Shown here in pieces: positions 32,873 through 41,473 of a stretch of 43,616 nt of DNA; position 1 is the first letter of the stretch, and each line of letters starts with the position of its first letter. The stretch covers positions 1 through 43,616 of the forward strand of contig CAADTZ010000047.1 in the NCBI GenBank assembly GCA_900752015.1, written 5' to 3'. The DNA is from an uncultured Collinsella sp. (GTDB lineage Bacteria > Actinomycetota > Coriobacteriia > Coriobacteriales > Coriobacteriaceae). A model generated the notes under the pieces. The model did no database searches. It was not told the DNA's origin and saw nothing but the letters and a program-made list of their open reading frames with translations. The position numbers were made by a program, and so were the translations under genes.

Positions 32873-33646
32873 CTACATCGCCATTCCGCCGTCGACGCGT
32901 ACGACCTCGCCCGTAATGTAGGCAGCCGCATCGCTCGCTAAAAAGCGCACCACGCCGGCCACTTCCTCGGGGCGCGCCATGCGCTTTAGGGGAATCTGCT
33001 CCTCGGTTGCCGCGCGAACCTTCTCCGAGAGCTTTGCCGTCATATCCGTCTCGACAAACCCGGGTGCGACCGCGTTCACTCGTACGCCGCGGGGCGCAAG
33101 CTCGCGCGCTACCGCCTTGGTCAGGCCGATGACGCCCGCCTTGGAGGCAGCGTAGTTGGCCTGCCCGGCATTGCCCATCAGGCCCACAACCGAGCTCATG
33201 TTGATGACGCAACCGCCGCGCTGGCGCATAAAGGTCTTGGTGAGTGCGCGCGTCGTATTGAACGTGCCCTTGAGATTGACATCGAGCACGCGGTCGAAGG
33301 CATCGTCACCCATACGCATGAGCAGGCCGTCGCGCGTGATGCCGGCGTTGTTGACGAGCGCCCAAATGGAGCCAAAGTCGTTGAGGACCGCTTCCACGCA
33401 CGCATTGACGGCAGCGGGGTCTGCCACGTCGCATTGATATGCGCGCGCCGTGGCGCCAACCATCTCGCAGGCTCCGCATGTCTCGCGCGCGGCATCGACG
33501 CTACCGGCATAGACGACGGCAATATCAAAGCCGTCCTCCGCCAAGCCAACCGCACAAGCGCGGCCGATTCCCCGCGAGCCGCCCGTGACCAGTGCCACAC
33601 GGCGTGAGTCGTTGCGCTCGAGCGCGCCGTTGTTCAAGTTGCCCAT
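32873..33646 (-). CDS. fabG: 3-oxoacyl-ACP reductase
   Basis: A 257-residue short-chain dehydrogenase reducing 3-oxoacyl-ACP with NADPH. The cofactor motif TGGSRGIGRA is at 21-30, NNAG at 99-102, and the catalytic residues Ser151/152, Tyr165 and Lys169 are in SSVVGLMGNAGQANYAASK. The C-terminus DGGMAM is typical of FabG. About ten extra residues precede the core. ATG at 33646 follows GAAAGGAATGAC. Confidence 0.95.
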   Translation of the reverse strand: MGNLNNGALERNDSRRVALVTGGSRGIGRACAVGLAEDGFDIAVVYAGSVDAARETCGACEMVGATARAYQCDVADPAAVNACVEAVLNDFGSIWALVNNAGITRDGLLMRMGDDAFDRVLDVNLKGTFNTTRALTKTFMRQRGGCVINMSSVVGLMGNAGQANYAASKAGVIGLTKAVARELAPRGVRVNAVAPGFVETDMTAKLSEKVRAATEEQIPLKRMARPEEVAGVVRFLASDAAAYITGEVVRVDGGMAM

Positions 33647-33676
33647 GTCATTCCTTTCGGGTTACAGCCCTGTGGG

Positions 33677-34603
33677 CTATGCGAGCTCATCGGCAATAGC
33701 TGCGACCTGCTCGGCCGTTTCGCACGAATAAACGCGAACGTCGCTCAGCGTACGCTTGACCAGGCCCGACAGTGTTTTGCCAGGACCGACCTCAATAAAT
33801 GTGTCGATGCCTTGATCCTGCAGAGTGTGCAGCGTATCGACCCAGCGCACGGCATGGCTCACTTGATTGGCCAAGACACCCGATGCCGTCTGGGGGTCCG
33901 CCGGATAGGGCGCCGCTGTCATATTTGCCAAAACAGGAATGAGCAACGGGGACGGCGCGTGACCGGCCTCAATATATGCGGCAAGGCCACAGGTCGCCTC
34001 GGCCATATAGGGGCTATGAAATGCACCCGACACCGCGACCTTCATGGCGCGGCCGCCAGCCTCTTTTACTAGGACGTCGAGCGCCTGCAGCGCCTCGGGC
34101 GCTCCGGCAACAACCGTCTGCTGCGGGCTGTTGTAGTTGACCGGCCAGCAGTCCTCGCCGGCCTGCGCAGCCAGGTTCTCGACTTGCGCCGCATCGAGCT
34201 TGATGACGGCGCGCATGCCGCCCGGATGGCGCTCGGCAGCCGCGGCCATCAGCGCCGCGCGCTCGAACACAAGCTCAAAGCCCGCTCGCGTATCGAACGC
34301 CCCCGCAAAGGTGAGCGCGGCGACCTCGCCCAGCGAAAATCCCGCACAGGCGGCAGGCACCACGCCGCGCTCACGCAATGCGGCGGCCGCTGCCAGGTCG
34401 TGAACGAACACGCACGGCTGCGTGTTCTCGGTCTGCGAGAGCTCCTCCTTGGAGGCGCTCCGGCACTGCTCGCTGGTCCCCGGGCGCACCTCGTCGGCGA
34501 TCGCGAACACCTCGGCGGCCGCCGGCGATGTCTCGATCAGATCGACGCCCATCGCGGGGTGTTGGGCACCCTGGCCGGCAAACAGAAACGCTACGCTACC
34601 CAT
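33677..34603 (-). CDS. fabD: Malonyl-CoA:ACP transacylase
   Basis: A 308-residue acyltransferase that loads malonyl onto ACP. The N-terminal SVAFLFAGQGAQ is the oxyanion-hole motif. The nucleophile Ser90 is in CAGFSLGEVAAL, and the catalytic His is in SGAFHSPYM. The start ATG at 34603 follows AAGGGTGCGTGCGC and overlaps the fabK stop by 13 bp; GTG at 34609 is also in frame. It lies in the standard FAS II order, fabK-fabD-fabG. Confidence 0.95.
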   Translation of the reverse strand: MGSVAFLFAGQGAQHPAMGVDLIETSPAAAEVFAIADEVRPGTSEQCRSASKEELSQTENTQPCVFVHDLAAAAALRERGVVPAACAGFSLGEVAALTFAGAFDTRAGFELVFERAALMAAAAERHPGGMRAVIKLDAAQVENLAAQAGEDCWPVNYNSPQQTVVAGAPEALQALDVLVKEAGGRAMKVAVSGAFHSPYMAEATCGLAAYIEAGHAPSPLLIPVLANMTAAPYPADPQTASGVLANQVSHAVRWVDTLHTLQDQGIDTFIEVGPGKTLSGLVKRTLSDVRVYSCETAEQVAAIADELA

Positions 34604-35535
34604 GCGCACGCACCCTTCAGGACGCGCTCAGCGCCATCGACCAGGTCGTCAACGATTTCGCGTGCGCTCTGGCGCTCGCTAACCATGCCGGCAATCTGTC
34701 CACACAAAAACGAACCCTCTTCGTAATTGCCGTCCTTGGCGGCCTTGCGAAGGGCGCCCGTGCCCATGGCCCCGAGCTCCTCGACACTTACGCCCGCCGC
34801 CTCGCTCTTGGCGTAGGCGTTGGTGAAGGGACTCTTGAGGGCGCGCACCGGATGTCCCGTCGAGCGGCCGGTCGCACGCGTCGAAGTGTCGTTGGCCTTC
34901 AGGATCATCTCCTTGTACTGCTCCGAGACGGTGCACTCATCGGCAACGAGAAAACGCGTACCCACTTGGACGCCAGCGGCGCCAAGCATAAAGGCGGCCG
35001 CCACCCCGCGGCCATCCGCGATACCGCCGGCGGCCACGACGGGAATGTCGACCGCATCGACGACCTGCGGCACCAGTGCCATCGTCGAGGTCTCGCCAAT
35101 ATGGCCGCCCGATTCGGTACCCTCGGCAACAACCGCCGTGGCTCCACGACGCACCACGAGGCGCGCCAGCGCCACCGAGGCAACGACCGGGATGACCTTG
35201 ATGCCCGCCTCGTTCCACGCCTTCATGTACTTGGCAGGATTGCCGGCGCCCGTCACGACGACCGGCACTCGCTCGTCAATCACGACCTGCGCGACCTCGT
35301 CGGCAAACGGGCTCATGAGCATGACGTTGACGCCAAAGGGTTTATCCGTCCTGGCGCGCAGCTCGTGAATCTGGTCGCGCAGCCAGTTGGCGTCGGCGTT
35401 CATGGCTGCGATAATCCCTAAGCCGCCCGCCTCGGACACTGCGGACGCCAACGAGGCGTCGGCAATCCAAGCCATACCGCCCTGGAACACGGGCTTTTCG
35501 ATGCCGAGCAGATCGCAGAGAGGAGTCTTGAGCAT
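34591..35535 (-). CDS. fabK: Enoyl-ACP reductase II (FMN-dependent)
   Basis: A 314-residue FMN enzyme of the nitronate monooxygenase-like fold that performs the final reduction in each elongation cycle. Typical features are PVFQGGMAWIADASLASAVSEAGG near the N-terminus (FMN loop) and AEGTESGGHIGE with PVVAAGGIADGRG in the barrel. Its place between acpP and fabD matches the FabK type of Gram-positive operons and not FabI, the usual triclosan target. The start at 35535 directly follows acpP by 2 bp. Confidence 0.94.
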   Translation of the reverse strand: MLKTPLCDLLGIEKPVFQGGMAWIADASLASAVSEAGGLGIIAAMNADANWLRDQIHELRARTDKPFGVNVMLMSPFADEVAQVVIDERVPVVVTGAGNPAKYMKAWNEAGIKVIPVVASVALARLVVRRGATAVVAEGTESGGHIGETSTMALVPQVVDAVDIPVVAAGGIADGRGVAAAFMLGAAGVQVGTRFLVADECTVSEQYKEMILKANDTSTRATGRSTGHPVRALKSPFTNAYAKSEAAGVSVEELGAMGTGALRKAAKDGNYEEGSFLCGQIAGMVSERQSAREIVDDLVDGAERVLKGACAWVA

Positions 35536-35537
35536 CT

Positions 35538-35774
35538 CTACTTCTCCAATGCCGCCTCGACCGTATCGGCGAACTCGCCGACCGTCTTGGGGTTCTCCTC
35601 GGTATCGAGCTGGATACCAAACTCGTCCTCGACGGCGACGAGGATCTCGACGGTGCCCAGACTGTCGAGGCCAATCTCCTCGAGCGTGGACTCAGGCTTC
35701 ATCTCGACGTCGTCAAGGCCGGCGGTCTCGCGGATAACGTCGCAAACGCGCTCGAAGGTCTTCTGATCTGCCAT
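35538..35774 (-). CDS. acpP: Acyl carrier protein
   Basis: A 78-residue acidic four-helix protein that carries growing acyl chains on a 4'-phosphopantetheine arm. The attachment Ser38 is in the motif GLDSLGTVEI (35-44). The length and negative charge fit ACP well. ATG at 35774 follows AAAGGAGAACTACC. It lies between fabH and fabK. Confidence 0.97.
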   Translation of the reverse strand: MADQKTFERVCDVIRETAGLDDVEMKPESTLEEIGLDSLGTVEILVAVEDEFGIQLDTEENPKTVGEFADTVEAALEK

Positions 35775-35826
35775 GGTAGTTCTCCTTTGTTTGTGCCCTA
35801 GGGGCGTTTTTATTTCCTATGTGCGA

Positions 35827-36786
35827 CTACTTCCAACGAAGCAGATAGCCACCTATATCCAAACCGGCGCCAAATCCAACGAGGGCAATGGTGTCGCCCG
35901 CTTTCAGTGCGTCGGTGCGTGCCAGTCGATCAAGCGCAAAGGGAATGCAGGCGCTCGAAATGTTGCCGGTCTCGCGCAGCGTTCGAACCACGCGCTCGTC
36001 TGGCACGCCCAGGCGCTTGACCGCCTGACTCAGGATTCGTTCGTTAGCCTGATGGAATACAAAATGGTCGATGTCTTCGACCGAAATGCCCGCATCGCTC
36101 GCAAGCTTATGGACCGTGTCGCAGATGGCGTTGACGCCGAACTTGAACACGCGGCGGCCATTCATGGACAGCACGCTCTCGCTATCTGCAGAGGCCTTAA
36201 ACGGCGAGGTGCCGACCAGACCGGATACGCGCAACGTCTCGACGTCGGGCGCCGTCGAAAGCTCAACGGCAAGGGGGTTGTCTCCCCCAGCTCCAATCAC
36301 TGCGGCGCCTGCCCCATCGCCAAAGAGCACGCAGGTGGCGCGGTCGGTCCAGTCGAGCGCGCGCGTCATCTGCTCGGCAGCAACGACAAGCACGCAGGTG
36401 GCGCGACCGCGGGCGATATAGCCCTCGGCGACATCGAGCGCAAATACGAAGCCGGCACAAGCCGCCGAGACATCGAAGGCAGGGCACGTCGCGCCTAGTC
36501 GCTCAGCAACGGCACACGCCTCAGCGGGAACAAGGTGGTCACCCGTCGTCGTCGAGCAGACGATCAGATCCAGCTGGCTCGCGTCGATTCCGGACACCTG
36601 GAGTGCCCGCTCGCTCGCCGCTACGGCAAGGTCGTCAAGTGACTCGGTGGTGCAGACGTGGCGGCTCTTGATACCTGTGCGGGTAAAAATCCACTCATCC
36701 GAGGTATCGAGGAACTCAGACAGCTCGTCATTGGAAACACTGCGTTCAGGAAGCGCCGAGCCTGTTCCAAGAATCGTGAAACCCAT
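35827..36786 (-). CDS. fabH: 3-oxoacyl-ACP synthase III (KAS III)
   Basis: A 319-residue initiating condensing enzyme using acetyl-CoA or branched acyl-CoA with malonyl-ACP. The nucleophile Cys110 lies in DVSAACAGFVFAL. His near 243 (FVFHQANERIL) and Asn near 273 (ETGNISSACIP) complete the triad. The start ATG at 36786 follows AAAGGAGGTTAGTG; the frame is open for 57 more bases into the operator region. It is first in the fatty-acid operon and divergent from birA. Confidence 0.97.
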   Translation of the reverse strand: MGFTILGTGSALPERSVSNDELSEFLDTSDEWIFTRTGIKSRHVCTTESLDDLAVAASERALQVSGIDASQLDLIVCSTTTGDHLVPAEACAVAERLGATCPAFDVSAACAGFVFALDVAEGYIARGRATCVLVVAAEQMTRALDWTDRATCVLFGDGAGAAVIGAGGDNPLAVELSTAPDVETLRVSGLVGTSPFKASADSESVLSMNGRRVFKFGVNAICDTVHKLASDAGISVEDIDHFVFHQANERILSQAVKRLGVPDERVVRTLRETGNISSACIPFALDRLARTDALKAGDTIALVGFGAGLDIGGYLLRWK

Positions 36787-36802
36787 CACTAACCTCCTTT
36801 GA

Positions 36803-36869
36803 GTTGTTGACGTGTTTACATCGACCAAGAGAGGATAGCGCATTTTTGTCGTTGTTGACGTGTTAACAT
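36803..36869. promoter_or_regulatory. Two near-palindromic operators upstream of fabH
   Basis: GTTGTTGACGTGTTTACAT (36803-36821) and GTTGTTGACGTGTTAACAT (36851-36869) differ at one base and lie 48 bp apart. The core TGTTGACGTGTTAACA is a near-palindrome (TGTTGAC/GTTAACA, 6 of 7). A possible -10 (TATCCT on the minus strand) lies between them. It differs from the known FabT and FapR boxes as I remember them. The BirA in the window lacks a DNA-binding domain. The regulator is unidentified. Confidence 0.65.
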
Positions 36870-36962
36870 TAAATTGTCCAAATGCGACAAAGGCTTCACA
36901 TTGTGTCTATCTCTCGACACCATTGCGCGATTGCCTTATTAACTTAGGAGGTAGCAGCTGTT

Positions 36963-37739
36963 ATGGATTCTTGTTTAACGATAGTCGACGTAACCGGATC
37001 GACCAACGATGACCTGCTCGAAGCAGGAAAACGGGGAGCGCCGCACGGCACAGGACTTGCCGCCCGGGCTCAGACAGCAGGGCGCGGCCGGCGCGGCCAC
37101 AAGTGGGATTCAACCGCCGGCAACCTATTGCTTTCGATTGTCCTGCGTCCATGCGTTAATCCTGCAAAGTACTCTGGTCTTGCCGCCGTCAGCGGCCTAG
37201 CGGTGCTCGAGGCGCTCGAAAAGCAGGGTCTTGCTAACGAGATCGGCCTCAAATGGCCCAACGACCTCGTCGCACGAGGACATAAGCTTGGCGGCATCTT
37301 AGTCGAGGCGGCTCGTGACAACGAGGGCGGGCCCTTCGCCGTCTGCGGCATTGGCGTCAACGTAAACTACACGCCGCAGGAGGTGCCCGATGGCGGCCTG
37401 GCGGCAATTGGCCTCTCGGACCTTAACGAAAACGTTCCTACCGTCGACATGCTCCTTGATGAGGTCTATCACGCCGTTATAGACGCCGTAGATGCCTGGG
37501 CAGAACGCCTCAACTCCATGGAAGAAAACACCGGACCGCTCGCGCCCGTCCACGGCGAATATGTCGCTCACCTCAATTGGATTGGAGAGCACGTTATCGC
37601 CCGCTCCCCCGCTGGAGACGAGCTGGCGCGAGGCATCTTTAAAACGGTCGATGGCTTTGGTCGCGCGTGCATCGAAACGAAAGACGGCTTGCGTTTCTTC
37701 CATTTTGAGGAGGCGTCTTTGCGCCACTTAAGCGATTAG
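36963..37739 (+). CDS. birA: Biotin--[acetyl-CoA-carboxylase] ligase, catalytic domain only
   Basis: A 258-residue group I biotin protein ligase that attaches biotin to AccB Lys124. The adenylate-binding motif GRGRRGHKW is at 40-48, the opening STN motif at 13-15, and KWPNDLVARGHKLGGILVEA is near 97-116. The C-terminal SH3-like domain includes ARGIFKTVDGFGRA. The N-terminal winged-helix domain of the bifunctional BirA is absent, so this protein should not repress transcription. ATG at 36963 follows AGGAGGTAGCAGCTGTT. Divergence from the acetyl-CoA carboxylase-containing operon links substrate and enzyme. Confidence 0.95.
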   Translation: MDSCLTIVDVTGSTNDDLLEAGKRGAPHGTGLAARAQTAGRGRRGHKWDSTAGNLLLSIVLRPCVNPAKYSGLAAVSGLAVLEALEKQGLANEIGLKWPNDLVARGHKLGGILVEAARDNEGGPFAVCGIGVNVNYTPQEVPDGGLAAIGLSDLNENVPTVDMLLDEVYHAVIDAVDAWAERLNSMEENTGPLAPVHGEYVAHLNWIGEHVIARSPAGDELARGIFKTVDGFGRACIETKDGLRFFHFEEASLRHLSD

Positions 37740-37798
37740 GGCGCCGCAGTCATCGGCTCGGCAGCATTACCCGGCAGTCCAAACCATCATTCAAAACA

Positions 37799-37835
37799 AA
37801 AGGGCCCCGCTACCGTAACGGCAGCGGGGCCCTTT
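37799..37835. terminator. Strong bidirectional terminator between birA and rpsJ
   Basis: AAAGGGCCCCGCT (37799-37811) pairs exactly with AGCGGGGCCCTTT (37823-37835), with CCGT/ACGG pairing inside. It closes the str/rpsJ transcript on the minus strand and birA on the plus strand. The ribosomal transcript therefore stops right after rpsJ. Confidence 0.9.
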
Positions 37836-37854
37836 AAGCTATGAGCGATATCGC

Positions 37855-38163
37855 TTAGAGCTTGATGTCAATGTCGACGCCAGCGGGGAGGTCGAGACGC
37901 ATGAGCGAATCAACGGTGCCCGAGGTGGGGTCGAGGATGTCGATGAGGCGCTTGTGAGTGCGCATCTCGAACTGCTCACGGGAGTCCTTGTTCACGTGCG
38001 GCGAGCGGATAACCGTGTACAGGTTGCGCTCGGTGGGCAGGGGGACAGGACCGGAAACGCGAGCGCCGGTCTTCTGAGCGGTCTCGACGATGAGCTTCGC
38101 GGACTGATCGACGACCTCGTGATCATAGCCCTTGAGGCGAATGCGGATCTTCTGGGTAGCCAA
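37855..38163 (-). CDS. rpsJ: 30S ribosomal protein S10
   Basis: A 102-residue S10, which in other bacteria also acts with NusB in antitermination. Diagnostic KIRIRLKGYDHEVVDQSAKLI at the N-terminus, then PLPTERNLYTVIRSPHVNKDSREQFEMRTHKRLIDI. The start is TTG at 38163 after GGAGGTTTAAG. It follows fusA by 60 bp with no tuf gene between. It is followed by a terminator and not by rplC, which is 25 kb away. Confidence 0.97.
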   Translation of the reverse strand: MATQKIRIRLKGYDHEVVDQSAKLIVETAQKTGARVSGPVPLPTERNLYTVIRSPHVNKDSREQFEMRTHKRLIDILDPTSGTVDSLMRLDLPAGVDIDIKL

Positions 38164-38223
38164 CTTAAACCTCCAAAGAGTGCGAGAGATGTTCTCGCGG
38201 ATTACGTAACAGGGAGCTCGAAC

Positions 38224-40323
38224 TTAGGCGTTCTTGCTCATGACCTCGTCCACGATGGACTTGGGCGCGGGCTCATAAGAGTCGAACTGCATCGTGTAGG
38301 ATGCACGGCCCTGGGTCTGGGAGCGAAGGTCGGTAGCGTAACCGAACATCTCGCCCAGCGGCACCTTGGCACGGATGAGCTTGCTGTTCTTGCGATCCTC
38401 CATGCCCTCGATCTTGCCGCGGCGACCGGAGAGGTTGCCCATAACGTCGCCCATGTACTGCTCGGGGGTCTCGACCTCGACAGCCATGATCGGCTCGAGC
38501 AGCTGCGGATCGGACTTCTTGAGGGCGTCCTTGATAGCCATGGAACCGGCGATCTTGAAGGCGGCCTCGGAGGAGTCGACCTCGTGGTAAGAACCGTCGA
38601 ACAGGGTGACCTTAACGTCAAGGACCGGGAAGCCGGCGATAACACCGGTGTTCAGGGCCTCCTGGATGCCCTTGTCGATGGACGGGATGTACTCCTTGGG
38701 CACGACGCCGCCGACGATAGCGTTGACGAACTCGTAGCCGAAGCCCTCCTCCATCTTCTCGAGCTTGATGACAGCGTGGCCGTACTGACCGCGACCGCCG
38801 GACTGACGGACAAACTTGCCCTCAGCCTTCTCGACGTCGTGACCAGCGGTCTCGCGATAGGCAACCTGGGGCTTACCGACGTTAGCGTCAACCTTGAACT
38901 CGCGGAGCAGACGGTCGACGATGATCTCGAGGTGCAGCTCGCCCATGCCGGCGATGATGGTCTGGCCGGTCTCGTGGTTGGTGGACACCTGGAAGGTCGG
39001 GTCCTCCTCGGCGAGCTTGGTCAGAGCCAGGGACATCTTGTCCTGCTCGGCCTTGGTCTTGGGCTCGATGGCAACGTCGATAACGGGCTTAGCGAACTCG
39101 ATCTTCTCGAGGACGATCTCCTTGCCCTCGGCGCACAGGGTGTCGCCGGTGGTGGAGTTCTTGAAGCCGACGCAAGCGACGATGTCGCCGGCGGCAGCGT
39201 CGTCACGGTCGATACGCTCGGCGGCGTTCATCTCGAGGATGCGGCCGAGGCGCTCGCGCTGACCGTTGGAAGCGTTAACAACGTAGGAGCCGGACTCGGC
39301 GCGGCCGGAGTAAACGCGGACATAGGTGAGCTTACCGACGAACGGATCGGTCATGATCTTGAAGACCAGGCCGGAGAAGGGCTCGTCGAAGGAAGGATGA
39401 CGCTGGATCTCCTCGCCGGTGTCCGGATCGGTACCGGTGACGGCCTCAACGTCGAGCGGGCTGGGCAGGTAGTCGACGACAGCGTCGAGCAGCTCCTGAA
39501 CGCCCTTGTTCTTGTAGGCGGAGCCCACGAAGACGAGGTTGAGCTCATTGGCCAGAACACCCTTGCGCAGAGCAGCCTTGAGCTCCTCGACGGTGAAGTC
39601 CTCCTCCATGAGGATCTTCTCCATGAGCTCGTCGTCAAAGCTGGCAGCAGCGTCAAGGAGCTCCTCGCGCTTGGTGGCAGCGATGTCGGCAAACTCAGCC
39701 GGGATCTCGTCCATCGGCTCGGGGTAGGTCATACCCTTCTCGTCGGCCTTGAAGTCCCATGCAGTCATGGTGACCAGGTCGATGACGCCCCAGAAGTTGT
39801 CCTCGGCGCCCATCGGGACCTGAGCGGCCACGGCGTTAGCGTCGAGACGATCCTTCATGGTCTCGATAGCGTTGAAGAAGTCAGCGCCCACGCGGTCATA
39901 CTTGTTGATGAAAGCGATGCGGGGGACGTTGAAGGTGGAAGCCTGACGCCAAACGGTCTCAGACTGGGGCTGAACGCCGGCAACGGCGTCGAAGACGGCG
40001 ACAGCGCCATCGAGGACGCGCAGGCAGCGCTCGACCTCGGCGGTGAAGTCAACGTGGCCCGGGGTGTCGATGATCTGGATGCGGTAGTCCTTACCGTCCT
40101 TGTTCCAGAAGCACGTGGTAGCAGCGGAGGTAATGGTTACGCCGCGCTCCTGCTCCTGAACCATCCAGTCCATGGTGGCAGCGCCCTCATGGACCTCACC
40201 GATCTTGTGGGTCTTACCGGTGTAGTAAAGAATACGCTCGGTCGTGGTGGTCTTACCGGCATCGATGTGGGCCATGATGCCGATGTTACGGGTATCGGAA
40301 AGCTTGTACTTAGGCTTAGCCAT
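38224..40323 (-). CDS. fusA: Elongation factor G
   Basis: A 699-residue translational GTPase driving translocation and, with RRF, ribosome recycling. Its P-loop AHIDAGKT is at 18-25, the switch RGVTITSAATT at 60-70, DTPGHVDFT at 86-94 and NKYD at 140-143 (usually NKMD). The five EF-G domains are complete. ATG at 40323 follows AGGTAAGGAACTAA. It sits 19 bp after rpsG. The long open frame on the opposite strand is a codon-bias shadow. Confidence 0.98.
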   Translation of the reverse strand: MAKPKYKLSDTRNIGIMAHIDAGKTTTTERILYYTGKTHKIGEVHEGAATMDWMVQEQERGVTITSAATTCFWNKDGKDYRIQIIDTPGHVDFTAEVERCLRVLDGAVAVFDAVAGVQPQSETVWRQASTFNVPRIAFINKYDRVGADFFNAIETMKDRLDANAVAAQVPMGAEDNFWGVIDLVTMTAWDFKADEKGMTYPEPMDEIPAEFADIAATKREELLDAAASFDDELMEKILMEEDFTVEELKAALRKGVLANELNLVFVGSAYKNKGVQELLDAVVDYLPSPLDVEAVTGTDPDTGEEIQRHPSFDEPFSGLVFKIMTDPFVGKLTYVRVYSGRAESGSYVVNASNGQRERLGRILEMNAAERIDRDDAAAGDIVACVGFKNSTTGDTLCAEGKEIVLEKIEFAKPVIDVAIEPKTKAEQDKMSLALTKLAEEDPTFQVSTNHETGQTIIAGMGELHLEIIVDRLLREFKVDANVGKPQVAYRETAGHDVEKAEGKFVRQSGGRGQYGHAVIKLEKMEEGFGYEFVNAIVGGVVPKEYIPSIDKGIQEALNTGVIAGFPVLDVKVTLFDGSYHEVDSSEAAFKIAGSMAIKDALKKSDPQLLEPIMAVEVETPEQYMGDVMGNLSGRRGKIEGMEDRKNSKLIRAKVPLGEMFGYATDLRSQTQGRASYTMQFDSYEPAPKSIVDEVMSKNA

Positions 40324-40342
40324 GTTAGTTCCTTACCTTAAC

Positions 40343-40816
40343 TTACCAACGATAGTGAGAGAACGCGCGGTTGGCCTCGGCCATCTTGAAGACGTCCTCA
40401 CGCTTCTTGACGGAAGCGCCCAGGCCGTTGGAAGCGTCGAGGATCTCGTTGGCGAGACGCTCGGCCATGGTCTTCTCCTTGCGAGCGCGGGAGAAGTTGA
40501 CGATCCAGCGGATACCCAGAGCGGTGGAACGACGGGAGTTGACCTCCATCGGGACCTGATAGGTAGCGCCACCGACACGCTTGGGCTTAACCTCGAGCGT
40601 GGGCTTGACGTTGTCCATAGCCTTCTTGAAGGTAGCGAGAGCGTCGCCACCCTCGGACTTCTCGGCAACGATCTCGAAAGCGGTGTAAACGATGCGCTCA
40701 GCGGTGGCCTTCTTGCCGTCAAGAAGGACCTTGTTGATGAGCTGAGTCACCAGGCGGTTGTTGTAAACGGCGTCAGGCTGAACCTCACGACGATTAGCTG
40801 CTGCACGACGCGGCAT
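40343..40816 (-). CDS. rpsG: 30S ribosomal protein S7
   Basis: A 157-residue S7, which nucleates 30S head assembly and contacts E-site tRNA. N-terminal MPRRAAANRREVQPDAVYN, then LINKVLLDGKKATAERIVYTAF, VGGATYQVPMEVNSRRSTALGIRW and the C-terminal FKMAEANRAFSHYRW. Standard length and complete. ATG at 40816 follows AAGGAGATTTCAC. It is second in the str operon. Confidence 0.98.
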   Translation of the reverse strand: MPRRAAANRREVQPDAVYNNRLVTQLINKVLLDGKKATAERIVYTAFEIVAEKSEGGDALATFKKAMDNVKPTLEVKPKRVGGATYQVPMEVNSRRSTALGIRWIVNFSRARKEKTMAERLANEILDASNGLGASVKKREDVFKMAEANRAFSHYRW

Positions 40817-40889
40817 GTGAAATCTCCTTAAGTGTCTACCGTGCGGCGCTTAGGCGGCACACGGCGAAAGTATCAAAACGTTATCTGGC

Positions 40890-41267
40890 TTATTTAGCCT
40901 TGGGGCGCTTAGCACCGTACTTGGAACGGGCCTGCATACGGTTCTGGACCGGAGCAGCGTCGTAGGCGCCACGGATGACGTGATAACGGACACCAGGGAG
41001 GTCACGGACACGACCGCCGCGGACGAGCACGATGGAGTGCTCCTGCAGGTTGTGGCCCTCACCCGGGATGTAAGCAGTAACTTCGATGCCGTTGACGAGG
41101 CGAACACGGGCAACCTTACGAAGAGCCGAGTTCGGCTTCTTGGGGCTCGTGGTGAAGACGCGGGTGCACACGCCGCGCTTCTGGGAGTTGTGCTGCAGAG
41201 CAGCGTTCTTGGACTTCTTGGGCACGGAACGACGGCCCTGGCGAACCAGCTGGTTAATAGTAGGCAA
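40890..41267 (-). CDS. rpsL: 30S ribosomal protein S12 with Arg at position 88
   Basis: A 125-residue S12, the decoding-centre protein. Lys43 is retained in TTSPKKPNSALRK (39-51). At position 88, GGRVRDLPGVRYH has Arg where most bacteria have Lys (E. coli K87, M. tuberculosis K88); K88R is a known streptomycin-resistance substitution. Whether this is a lineage-wide natural state or a selected change cannot be told here. The start is TTG at 41267 after GAGAAGGAGTACGCT. It is the first gene of the str operon. Confidence 0.97.
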   Translation of the reverse strand: MPTINQLVRQGRRSVPKKSKNAALQHNSQKRGVCTRVFTTSPKKPNSALRKVARVRLVNGIEVTAYIPGEGHNLQEHSIVLVRGGRVRDLPGVRYHVIRGAYDAAPVQNRMQARSKYGAKRPKAK

Positions 41268-41361
41268 AGCGTACTCCTTCTCGAATGATTCCAGCTTTCT
41301 GTAAAGTGCAACGGCTTGAATCGAGGGGTCAGCATCCCCCTACGAAACACGCAGTTCGATA

Positions 41362-41426
41362 GGATACGTGGCGTTAGCTGTGCCGTCAACAGACCACGCC
41401 GCCGGGCGTATCCCAAAATGAGTATA
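41362..41426 (-). promoter_or_regulatory. rpsL leader with conserved motif and candidate promoter
   Basis: On the minus strand, TATACT (41426-41421) is followed seven bases later by GGATACGCCCG-GCG-GCGTG. The transcript would start about at that G. The leader folds: GGATACG (complement of 41407-41413) with CGTATCC (complement of 41362-41368), and GGCGT (41400-41396) with ACGCC (41374-41370). The same GGAYACGCCCG motif is found before rplC and rplB. No clear -35 is seen. The stretch 41268-41361 is the remaining leader. Confidence 0.5.
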
Positions 41427-41473
41427 TTTCCGCAAAGCCTACACAAAAGGAATCCCCTTCGGTGCGCGGGGGC

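Noticed and set aside
36803..36869. BirA operators upstream of fabH
   Set aside because: The TGTT...AACA half-sites recall BirA sites, but spacing differs and the BirA here lacks the DNA-binding domain.
37954..40341. A 795-residue open frame on the plus strand opposite fusA and rpsJ
   Set aside because: It covers real genes exactly, has no family similarity and shows the Leu/Gly/Asp/Val bias of an antisense shadow in GC-rich DNA.
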